In this document: piece by piece, positions 11,291 through 24,890 of the stretch | How the letters are laid out: every line of letters begins with the position of its first letter | Numbering within the stretch: the first letter of the stretch is position 1 | Source: Rhabditoides inermis | Lineage: Eukaryota > Nematoda > Chromadorea > Rhabditida > Rhabditidae | DNA: 64,000 nucleotides | Direction of reading: 5' to 3' | Assembly: GCA_963966185.1 (NCBI GenBank) | Contig: CAWZYM010000397.1 | Coordinates: 186,001 to 250,000 of the forward strand | Notes under the pieces: generated by a model | Told to the model about the DNA's origin: nothing | Seen by the model: only the letters and a program-made list of their open reading frames with translations | The model's database searches: none | Position numbers and translations under genes: made by a program

Positions 11291-13243
11291 TCAATCGTAG
11301 TCGTCGGGAATGTTGAGGAAGGTTCCGATGGTGGGGAAGTGTAGTGCGGACGCGCCGTCCGTGCCTCCCGTCCCCACCGCCGGCACCGCCCAGTGCCCGT
11401 TCCAGAACAACTGAAAACCACGTAATCCTATAACGCGCGCAGTTTTCTCTCGCTAATGCCCGTTAGAAAGTGAACCACATGCGTTGCTACTGGGGTAATT
11501 GTGAAACGATCCGCTGGCTGGGAAACGACTTCCACTTTTGCAGACTGCGCCTGCATTTCTGGAAACTAAACATCGAATCGTAAAGCCGCTAATTCGGATT
11601 AAGAGGACACACGGAAAATTGAAAGCTATGTTTTTTCTTTAGAAAATCGGTACCGTACGCTGCCGATCGTCGCCAATAAAACTATATCGTAAAAACGCAA
11701 TTTTGTGCTATTTGCAGTGGATATTCGCCATCGTGCAAAACGCGGAAGGATGTTATAAAACACACATAACCTATTTCCACACGTACCTGTCCGTTGAGCC
11801 AGTCAGCAGTGACGGAGTGGGGGTTGTACCACCACTTGTTCGCGTGGTCCCTGTTGTGCGGGTTGTCCGGGTTCGGCTCCCATAGTCCTGCAACACATAT
11901 TATGTCAGCTCAATATTTGCCGTATTGTACATGTCCTGTTAGGTTACTGTGTCTCCAATCTCTCTCGACAGATTGATCGTTTATTGACCACTCGCCTGGC
12001 TTTGTGAAGGGCGAGCGACTGCGCGGTCTGTGCAGCCGACCCGACGAGTCAGTGTACTTGTCGAATCTGGAACAAGTTGAAAAATACAAAATACAAATTG
12101 ATAATATGCTCACGCTTTGAATCCCTCGTTGGCGCCGAATGACGAGTCGGAGGGGAAGACGGGGAAGTCGGAGGAAGCGGCGTACATTCTGGGAAACAGA
12201 CTGTGTGGATCCACGACTACACACACCCACCTGGGCTTGTTGCCGTCTTCCATCTCGAACGCTGTTCTGGTGACTGCGGCGCGCGCCGCCGGACGGTCCT
12301 CTGATCTGCAGACACTCGTGAAACTAGTGTTCATCCACGACTAACGACGACAACACAGCATAATGAAAAACACGAACGCTATATACCTGAGGTCGTTCTT
12401 TCCGGGGAGTCTGGGTGGGACGACGAGCTGCTCCTTGTGCCTCTCGCCCTCGCGCCTCGCCAGCTCGTCCATGCTCCTCTCGAACGCCTCCCTCTCCCTG
12501 CTCTGCTCGCTCCTCCGCGACTTCTTCCGGTGTCGTCGGTGACGCGTCGAGTGCTGCAATGCTACTTTGTAGACAGCCCTTCCTTTTGAGATTGGCTTTG
12601 TTGTATTTTGTTGTAGATGGAAATCTCACATCTGTCTTTGATTCTGGAAATAAATACTTAATTCGTTTCCATCTCACGTGCTGTTATGAAACCCTATAAA
12701 TTAATGTTATACTTCACGCAAATGGACTATACTGTGTTTTTCATTACTACAAAATACCATTAACATACTGTGTTTTTCATTACTTGTGACTTGTGACTTA
12801 TGACTTGTGCACTTGTGACGTAATTTGCGGACAACACTGTTGTAATAACGGAAAGGAAGGCATAACTCTAACTGACCTCACTGCTTCGCTTTGTTCGCAC
12901 AATCGGCGAATCGAAGAGTGTTTGAGGATTCATGATTTCTAAAAAAAGAAGAAATTATTATGAATAATGAGCTATAATACAATTTCACTCACTGTCAAAT
13001 AGCACCATGAATTTGTCGGAGCCTTTCTCAGTCGGTTGAATGTCAACGGACGAGTAGCCAATCTGACATCTTTCCGGGTGGGTGGCACAGAAATCTCCAT
13101 AAGGAATGAGGGCTAAACAAATATATAAACAAAGTAAACAAACAAACAAACAAACAAACAAACAAACAAATAACAAACAAACAACAAACACACATACCGT
13201 GAGTGACGAGTGCGATATTAGCTATGAGCAGGAGTCGTCTCAT
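11291..13243 (-). CDS. Secreted Trp/Asn/Pro-rich protein with dibasic region
   Basis: Nine exons join in phase to 278 aa: 13243-13198, 13112-12993, 12938-12877, 12553-12387, 12305-12231, 12188-12114, 12066-11996, 11887-11787, 11410-11291. It starts with a signal peptide (MRRLLLIANIALVTHA). RTKR near residue 72 is a possible furin site, followed by a strongly basic stretch (HRRHRKKSRR) and a charged helix. The C-terminal half contains EPNPDNPHNRDHANKWWYNP, ADWLNGQLFWNGHWAVPA and an end IGTFLNIPDDYD. This tail looks like a conserved nematode extracellular module, but I cannot name it with certainty. One intron has a GC donor at 11995-11994 (AG|GCGAGT); only that join keeps the frame. Gene structure is well supported, function is not. 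Confidence 0.8.
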
Positions 13244-13778
13244 CGCTTCATCGGCTAATGACGGCTTCTGTGTCTTTCTCTAACTGATCCCAGTCGATTT
13301 TGCCGTGCCACCGCGATTTCAGTTTTATACTCGCCTAATCACCTGCCTTCCCCCAACCGGATGATTGAGGGCCGATTACACTTGATCCATACCGTATCCG
13401 GGCCAATGCCATCCGTCGGCGGCGGCGCAAAAAGATGCCGCCTTACACATTTCTCTCTCGCGCCTCGCTAGGTTCGAAATCTACACCTCTCAGCACTATT
13501 TCGATCGCGCGTGCGAACACACCATCCGGTTTCGCGCGCGGCGCCCCCCAGGAAAAGCGAAAGGCCGCAGAGAAGCGATCGGCAACATGCCGCACCGCGC
13601 AGCGTGACTTTTAAAATTGACACGAGTGATGGATCACCGCCGCCAAAAGTCATCGCCAAACGGAGAAAAAAACGTCTGCAGATCCGAATTAGCAGCAGGA
13701 AAGATAGTTTATACGTTCGCATGACAAAAACGTTTGGACAAGGTATGTACAGATAGGGTGTGACGGACGCAGGGCGAA
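13244..13778. other. Intergenic spacer, likely promoter of the secreted protein
   Basis: 535 bp between the start of the secreted protein and the stop of the EB-type protein. It includes an open frame without splice support. No motif was identified. Confidence 0.4.
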
Positions 13779-16142
13779 TCACTTGCGCAGCACGCAAGAC
13801 GAGCCCTGCTGCGCGTACCTGAAAGGATGAAAATGAGGGTGGTCTCAGAGAAAACCCAGACTCCTGTAGGGGGAAAAGCATGAGAATGGTTTCACTGCGA
13901 AATACATCCAGACTTCTAGACTGAAACGTACCTCCTGGCGCACTTGCACGTGCCCTGTCCGCAGTACGCGCCGCGCGCACACTGTGAGCTGTTCATGCAA
14001 GATGAACCGGGCGGCGTGAACTGGAAGATGGGACATGATGGGTTGAGAAGAGGAGAAGGAAGAGGAGGAGGAGATGGAGGAGGAGAAAGTGGAGAAGGAG
14101 AAGGGGGAGAAGGAGAAGGAGCAGGAGGAGGAGCAGAAAGCGAAGGAGAAGGAGGAGGAGGAGGAGGAGAAAGCGAAGGAGAAGGAGGAGGAGGAGAAGT
14201 GCTCACCATGAGGTTGACGCGGATGGTCTGTCCGACGACGCAGCCCTGCTCCGTGAACACATGACCGGTGGGACAGCAGCGCGGACACCTGATCGAATCA
14301 AATCAGAGTTAACTACCCATCACTATCATCAGAAATTCGAGGATAAGGTAATTATGGGCGCAATGATTTGTGTGTTTACTTCCCCACTTCCTCTCTAACA
14401 TCATAAGGCAATGATGGACACAATCGGACTCACTCAGTGGCCGGCTCGTACATGGCGGGTGTCTGTGGGGCGGGGGTGGTGGGGGGCAGGGTGGACGTCT
14501 CGGTGGCAGCCTCGGTCGTCGACGGCTCGGTCACTGTGGTCGGCTCGGGAGTGGTCGAAGGAAGCGTCGTCGGCGCCTCGGTCGTTGTCGTCGTCGTCGT
14601 CGTCGTCGCTTCGGTGGTCGTGGTCTGAAAACGCGGATGACTGGCGCATTGGTGATTGTGGTGCCTCGGGTTCGGTCGTTGGTGCTTCCGTGGTGGTGGT
14701 TGGCTCTGTGGTGGTGGTTGGTGCGAGAGTGGTGGTGGTTGTGGTGGTTGTGCTCTCAGTGGTCGTTGTCTAAAGGTGTTGTGGTGGAGGGAGTGAAGAG
14801 ATGGAGAGAGGGAGAGAGGGAGAGAGAGGGATACGAGGGGAAGTGATAGGTGGTCGTGTGTGATACCGGGATGGGCACGCATTGCCGGTCGATGATCTCC
14901 TCGCCCTCACGACACACGCAGAAGTTCTAGAAACAACAGTTCTAGAAAGAGACTACACGGTATCTACCTGAACGTCGCTCATTTGTGTGCAGCTGCTTCC
15001 GCCGACGCAGACCGTCGACGGCAGGGCGCACTCCTCTCCCGGATAGGCGATCGAGGGCGCGTCGAACTGCGGCCGGAACGTCTCCGTCGTCGTCGACGCT
15101 GTCGTCGTGATCGGCGCCAGCGTCGTCGACGGCTCCGGCGTGTCTAGATGTCACTTGTATTATTTCACTTTTTCGTGTTTTGTGTATTAGTATGTTATTT
15201 TTTATATCCATACTCCATACCAGTGATCTCCTCGACTGTGACGGTGATAACTTGCGGGGTGGTCGTGCTAGGCTCTGTCACGGCCTAAATTAATATGAAT
15301 GACAATTCTCCAAAATGATCCTATCACAACCTCGGTCGGTGCATCAGTCGGCGAGTAGACGGGGGCGGGGCTAGAGGGAGCGGGGCTCGGCTGCGGCGCG
15401 ACCGCCTGTCCCTCGCGTATGATAGTAGTGTCGTGGATGTGAACGCGATGCTGACAATTTTCGAAATTCTTAATCCCTTTAATTCACCAACGGAAAAAAG
15501 GCTTTGGCCGAAAACACGGAAGAAGCGCGGGAAGAAGCCCATGCGTATACCCAGAACAATAACAAATCATCGGGCCATCTCCCCCCGCTGTTGTTACGGC
15601 GCGTGGTCATAATCGACAACGAGAAAGATCGCATTGTGCTGTCCAATTAAGCATCACGAGAGGAAATTGTATAGTTTGATGGGCGGCGATGAAAACACAA
15701 CAGCGAATAGTAAAAAGTCGCTGAGAGAATAACATGAAACTGAGGATACGACGCGTGTTCGTGAAACGCGATTCTGGATAAACCTTTGACTTTGACTTTT
15801 GAGGATACTCACCGAGCAGGCGGGCACGTGAACCATGGCGGCAGTGCAGGGCGCGCCGGGGGCATAGTAGCCGACAGGCACCATCTTCTGCGAAGCCTCC
15901 GTGTACACGGTACGGTAGTTGACCGCTGAACCACCAGCCGGAACTGCAAACGTCTTGTTTGTTTGTTTGTTTAGACGTTTGAGTGTTTCTGTTTGTTTAG
16001 ACGTTCCGGGTTCCTAATCGAGAACAAGACTGACTCTTGACGGCGTTGATTGGGTGGTCGGGCAGGTAGCCGGGGTGGTCGGGAGAGTCGTGGACGGGAG
16101 CGAGCGGGTCGACGTGCACCGAGCCGCGCACCTCCTGAGTAG

Positions 16143-16186
<44 letters not shown>

Positions 16187-17241
16187 AGTCATTTGCCAAC
16201 TACTCGATATCATTTCTAAACACCCCCCCCCCTAGTGCCATACGATTTTCTGTCTCTCATCGACCACTCACAACAACGGGCGGATGGGCCGGGACGTGTG
16301 CGGGGAGGACGCGGGGTGCGACGGGGACGGGTGGGGGCGCGGGCCGGACGACGACTGGGTTGTGGAGCGAGCGCTGCACGGCCACTGCCGGGTAGCCGGG
16401 AGCATGGAGGTACGCCTGCGCGGCCTGCGCGTGCGCACTAGCTTGCGCTTGAGCGCGCAGCTGAAATGATCAAGACACTGTGAGCGCACCAATTAGCCTA
16501 GGCCCCCCTCCATATTCGCCACATCCTGTTTGCTATTGTTCTTATTACTGCAATTGACAGAGTAGACGAACGCACCCTGGCCTCCTCGTGTGCCTTCGCC
16601 TGTGCGAGGGCGGCCTGCTCTGCTGCGGCGTGCGACTGCGCGGTGGCCTGCGCCTGCGCGGCCGCCTGCGCCGACGCGTGCACCGACTGAAAACAGTTCC
16701 ACTCTTCAATTGTAGTTCCCAATTTTGAAGGTTTTACCCTATCGAATTACGCGAATGCACTTTTACTGTACAAATTTCCTGCGACCTAATACTTCCACTT
16801 TGCAGTCATTCTGTTTCCCCGCGGTAATTGAGAGATGGTTCATAAAAGAGAATAGTCGGAATTGTTCTCTTTTTTCTTGCGTTCTTTTAAGACGCACTTA
16901 CGCGCAATTAATTACATTCGCACAATTATTGCTGGCAAGCGACTTCCCGCTTCTCTCTCCCTCCATTTCCCTCCCTCTCTATCGAAATCTCTCCTCACTC
17001 TATTTCCATCTCATTACCATGTTTATGGGTGGCTCTGTGTATGTTCACGTACTTCGAAACTCTACGCGCTCATTTCGTCAAGGAAATGACTTTTCACACA
17101 GCACGCGCGAAAACACGCGCGAAATGGTGGAAGACAGGAATAACAGCAATACAACTACACAATACGTGAGACAGTTCACATAGGAGAGAGAGGAGAGAGA
17201 GAGAGGGAGAGAGAGAGAAGAGAGAGAGGGAGAGAGAGAGA

Positions 17242-17295
<54 letters not shown>

Positions 17296-18089
17296 CTGGG
17301 ACTGCATGGAGTAAGCGGCGCGAGGGTCGCTGGGGTGTAGCACTCCCTGAGAGAGGTACACGTTCTGAATAAAACATCATCTCATATCCGTAATAACAAT
17401 TTATGTTTTGTGAATTCTTATGCAAGCACCTTTTCTATTCCACTTCCACATGTGGGCTGAGAGAGAGAGAGAGAGAGGGAGAGAGAGGGAGAGAGAGGGA
17501 GAGAGAGACATGTTTTACCTGAGCGTATCCGTCGCCAGTGCAGGTCGATCCCACAATATGGTACGGCTGTTGACATCTGGATATGTTTCGTGTTTACAAT
17601 GAGTCACTCTAACAATATTATGTTCCTATGCTTTCGACTAGAGGATGTTAAATCGTCAGTTTTCAATGTAAATGTGCATTTATGTGGTTGACGTGTAAAC
17701 TACTGCGTTCCTAACGTTTACTAAAGAACAATTATTTTTTGTGTATCCGCGTATTTCCTTTTTTGAGAGGCAATGTATGATCGCATTGTCACATTGTGTT
17801 ATGATTATGTGAAAACGTGGTCGGCCTAGATGCTTTAAGGCTTGAGAGATCGAGTTACTATTACCACACAAGAATTGTCGGTTACGGTTATATTTACATA
17901 CGCAACAACGCGCAAAAATGACAGGGGTGGTATTCCAATAACAGAGAAATGACATGTAGGTGCAGTAGAGTAGTGTGGAGTGATACAAATATTCCAGGTA
18001 CCGTACCCGCATCGTCCCATCACACAGACGGAGGGCGCGGCACATGGAGAGTATTCGGAACACGCAGAATACAGGGGAGCTGCAACGGA

Positions 18090-18144
<55 letters not shown>

Positions 18145-18301
18145 GCTCGCTCGCTCAAATGTACTTACCATATCCGTACTGCCTCCTCGCCCTGGTGGAA
18201 TTGACGGAGGCGTCGGACTCGGAGAGCTCTCCGACCGTCACATTCTTAGCGTGAGCGAAAGCCGCGAGGCCAGCCACTGCCAGCAAAAAAGCACCGTGCA
18301 T
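13779..18301 (-). CDS. Large secreted EB-module protein, Ala/Gln- and Thr-rich
   Basis: Seventeen exons give about 596 aa: 18301-18169, 18079-18007, 17576-17519, 17364-17296, 16686-16576, 16460-16272, 16134-16035, 15943-15813, 15450-15331, 15284-15221, 15143-14968, 14926-14867, 14769-14665, 14624-14434, 14288-14207, 14020-13932, 13818-13779. Order of parts: signal peptide (MHGAFLLAVAGLAAFAHA); a first Cys cluster (CSEYSPCAAPSVCVMGRCG, then CQQP..STCTG); an Ala/Gln-rich helix; a Pro/Val linker; a single-Cys segment; a mucin-like Thr/Pro block; and more Cys clusters (CALPSTVCVGGSSC, CMNSSQCARGAYC, CKCA) like nematode EB modules. Probably an extracellular or cuticle-associated protein. The join between 14665 and 14624 is uncertain: it needs a 40-nt GC-AG intron, otherwise the Thr-rich frame is broken. 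Function is not known. Confidence 0.8.
14041..14200. repeat. GGAGAAGGA-type purine minisatellite in an intron
   Basis: About 160 bp of imperfect GGAGAAGGA/GGAGGAGGA units fill the intron between the exons ending at 14207 and starting at 14020 of the EB-type gene. Similar tracts occur at 47285-47470 and, as the pyrimidine complement, at 36280-36350 and 51415-51470. Confidence 0.8.
16147..16185. repeat. (CT)n microsatellite in an intron
   Basis: Near-perfect CT dinucleotide tract between two exons of the EB-type gene. On the coding strand it is a GA tract a few tens of bases upstream of an acceptor. Confidence 0.9.
17183..17510. repeat. (GA)n tracts flanking a small exon
   Basis: Imperfect to pure GA runs occupy 17183-17292 and 17459-17510, on either side of the 69-bp exon 17364-17296. 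On the coding strand the first tract begins a few bases after the donor, and the second follows the donor of the preceding exon. Confidence 0.85.
18091..18145. repeat. (CT)n microsatellite in the first intron
   Basis: CT repeat with single interruptions in the first intron of the EB-type gene, just upstream (coding sense) of its second exon. Confidence 0.9.
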
Positions 18302-19262
18302 CTCAAATAGTAAGTATTGTAAAAGCTAAAAGTAATACAGAAAAGTAATACAGTTGAGTAAATGTAGAATCGAGTACGGTACACCGGTCCTGGTGGGGGT
18401 GGTGGTGTTGCAATGTGTGTGTGTTGCCGGGTGGCGCTGCCCCGGCGCCTTTTGTAGTTGGAGCGGGAGCGCGGCCGGTTGCTGGCTGTTTGTACACTCA
18501 CACCTCTCTCTATTATGACCGCCGGGTCTCCCCCTCCCTCCACACCACCCGCTTCCGGGCGCATCCCAAAGAAAAGCTTGTCACTTCAAAGTCCACCCCA
18601 GTGCCAACATCACTTTTGAGTCACCCGAAACTTCCTGCACTGATCAGCGCGATCAAAGCGCAGCGTGGTGGGTGGTCGAGTCGTCTCGTACTATGCGTAC
18701 TAAGGGTGTAAACATGCGTGTGTGTGGGCAGCACATATAGACTTGTCTCTCTCCGCACTCGTCTCGTTTTTACGTGTCAGAAACCGTGAGTAAACGTCAC
18801 CCCCACATGAGACTTTCGCCGGAGGACCTGTCAGCGAGACATCATTCCACATATGCGCCACTCGACACTCGCCACTTGTGCACAGTGATTGTGTCGTCCG
18901 GGTTTAGAGACATGTATGTGTGTATGTATGCACACACCGGGAGCCGCGAATCACCTACTCTCTCGCTCGGAGCGGTGTACTCTTTCGAAAGAACCCCGGC
19001 GAGGCGGCGGCGGCGGCGGCAAAAACGCTTGAGTCTTCTTCACGCGACAAAAAGAAGCTCCCGGTTCCGTGTGTGTCTACAGGTGTTATGCGATATTTCA
19101 ATGAAACCAGTCTCGGCAGCGACGCGAAGCCCTTCAACGTCTTGTAGACGTATTGTGTAACACAACCGTTTTATCATTCATAGATCAACACTGATATGAG
19201 ATCGCTGGTATAAATATGGCGGACTAGGCGAGAGAGGCGGGGCTTGTGGGGGCGGGACGAGG
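18302..19262. other. Intergenic region upstream of the EB-type gene
   Basis: 960 bp between the start of the EB-type gene and the stop of the peptide gene. Open frames here lack acceptor/donor support. A GGCGGCGGCGGCGGC run occurs near 19005-19020. No regulatory motif was identified. Confidence 0.4.
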
Positions 19263-20341
19263 TCAGACGATCATGAAGTATTGGTGGTGGTCGGGCTCGG
19301 GCTGGTCCCGCATCATTGCGCGCATCAGACGGTCGTATTCCACGTCCAATGGTTCCATTACCATACCGCTCTCCGCCTTCCTGCAATGCAACAACATATT
19401 TGCATAGAGACCGGGTAACACTATGGCTCATGTTTCTGTGTGCTTGTTTTGAGAAAGCACCCACTATTTCTTCAAACATCTCTCTGCATTCGAAAACACT
19501 ACACTGGAGCTCTATCATCGAGCTGCTCCTTATTCCCGGCTAATAGCTTTGTCCACATACAGTATCACACAGACTATCAGCTATTCCGTGATATAACGAC
19601 ACGCCTCCCTCTCGCAAAATCACATACATGCATTTTTAGGCGAGCGAAGAATATTAATGCGTTTGCGTGTAAAATATAAACACCAGAATGTAGCAACGAA
19701 TGGAAACGACTCACTTATTGTGAATGCTTTTGAAGAGTTGTGAGATGGCCTGAAATGGAGGAGTGAACACAGTGGTGAACAAGGTTGAAAGAGAAAGGGA
19801 GTCATAATTAAATTTGCGAATAAACATTTTGATTTGATTTGAATTGATGAGAGGGAGGAGAGAGCGGGGGACAGAGATTTCGCAGAACATAGCTCAACAT
19901 TTGGAGCAGATCTACTCCTAGGGGTGTCTGATTTCAAGTCTGTTCGCGAGAACATTCGTAACGAACACTCTTTTTTTCTGCGGGCCCTTCAATGATCGGT
20001 GACGACGAAATGCTCTGTTTTCGAGCTCGTCGTCTGAGAAATGACAAATGGCCACACCGAAATGCATAAAGGCGTATATCATGAGTGAGACAGTGACACA
20101 CGATGCGTGAACCGAACCAGCGATAATCGAGCTAACAGCGTCTCGAAACATAATTCTGCGCGCGGGGGAAGGAGGATTTGCAAGATTTCTACATGCCAAA
20201 TAGGATAGAGGATATCAAAACAAACAGACATATATAATGAACAAGAAATATTTGTACCTGGCTGTTTCTGGAGAGGCTGGTGGGGATGGATTGGACGACG
20301 ACGAGGAATGCGAGAAGGGCGAAGAACCACCGAGCACTCAT
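19263..20341 (-). CDS. Candidate secreted peptide precursor, 78 aa
   Basis: Three exons join in phase: 20341-20258, 19749-19715 and 19380-19263 (79 codons). The first exon is a clear signal peptide (MSARWFFALLAFLVVVQS). The mature part has one dibasic site (HNKKAES), then an acidic, Met-rich helix-like stretch (EYDRLMRAMMRDQPEPDHHQ) and ends YFMIV. There are no cysteines and no Gly-basic amidation site. Size and layout fit a neuropeptide-like or hormone-like secreted product, but I do not recognise the family. All introns are GT-AG; the first is 508 bp. Longer starts upstream in the same frame exist but add a basic leader before the hydrophobic core, so the ATG at 20341 is preferred. Confidence 0.6.
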
Positions 20342-20601
20342 TCCTCTCTCTCGTCTCGCTGTCAGGTCGCTTTCGTGCAATGGCAGCCCTGCACAGCGTC
20401 CTCACCTCCCTCCCTCCTCCCTCCCGACTCCGCCCCTCGGCCACGCCCCCTCAGGGCATATCCACGTTATCTCACCATCTACGGGACAAGTGCGAGCATG
20501 GCAGGGGTGGCGAAAAACTGATGAGACGCTGCCAGCGATCCGGTTCTGCTTGTCTCGAGGTCAAACAGTGTCGCGGGCGCCGCGCGGCACGCATTTCAGT
20601 C
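20342..20601. promoter_or_regulatory. Short head-to-head promoter region
   Basis: Only 260 bp separate the start codons of the minus-strand peptide gene and the plus-strand sulfatase, so both promoters must overlap or be shared unless trans-spliced outrons are very short. The sulfatase ATG is preceded by CATTTCAGTC, a probable trans-splice acceptor at 20599. Confidence 0.5.
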
Positions 20602-23985
<3,384 letters not shown>

Positions 23986-24890
23986 TGGAAACCTGTTTGT
24001 ACATAGTTGCGTAAATACGATGTTTTTATATTGACGTGCTTCCGATAAATAACACAATACTCGCACGCAAAAACTCATGAAAAAGTCTCGCAAGAGTCTT
24101 AACTCTCACAACTATTCAACATCGCGTATGATTATACGTTCGACAAAATGCGGTACAACTGAGTGAAATATTCTCGCATAAGTCAGTGTGCCTATACTGG
24201 GCCCCAGCGGACAACTCGCACCGGGTTTATCGCATTTTCGGTGCAATGAACATGAACCAATCATTGTTTGTTACTTTTCTGCCACTTATCACACAACTTT
24301 TGACATTATTCTTGAAAACTTTTTTATACATAATTTTGATTTTCCATTTAAAAATATGATTAATTAATGATGTTGAATAAAAAATTTTTTAAAAAATTTA
24401 AAATTGAAGATAATCCCGTAACGAAGTTGAGTTTACGGTAAGCAAGCAGCGCTCATGTCATTTCAGAATGAAAATAATAATAATAATAACGTTATAACAT
24501 ATATTTGAATTGATTTACATTGATATAATTCGGATTTTAAAGTTTGTTGTCAAATATATTGATTCGTTTCATCTGTTTTCAATTCGCTCCGGTTTGTATC
24601 GAAAACAGTTGCGTTGATGCTTGAGCTTCAAGGGCATCATCGCATCAGCTGACATGTCAGTGCAGTGCTTGCACTGAATATGTGAACACCTTTCTTCGTA
24701 TATTTATTCGCTTATTCTTAAAATATACGTGCTAAAGCTTAATTTGCAATACTGGAATTGTGTGTGTAATTGAATTTGGGTATCCGCTTGCCATGTCTGC
24801 TATCCATCCAATGCAGATGGGCTCTTTTTTGTCTAATGTAACACGTCGTTTCCCTGATTCAGCTTTCATGAGTATAACATTTCAGTCAGA
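23986..24890. other. Intergenic region between sulfatase and Rab3GAP1
   Basis: 900 bp, A/T-rich in the middle. AACATTTCAG at 24877-24886 lies four bases before the next ATG and is a probable trans-splice acceptor. No other feature was recognised. Confidence 0.5.
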
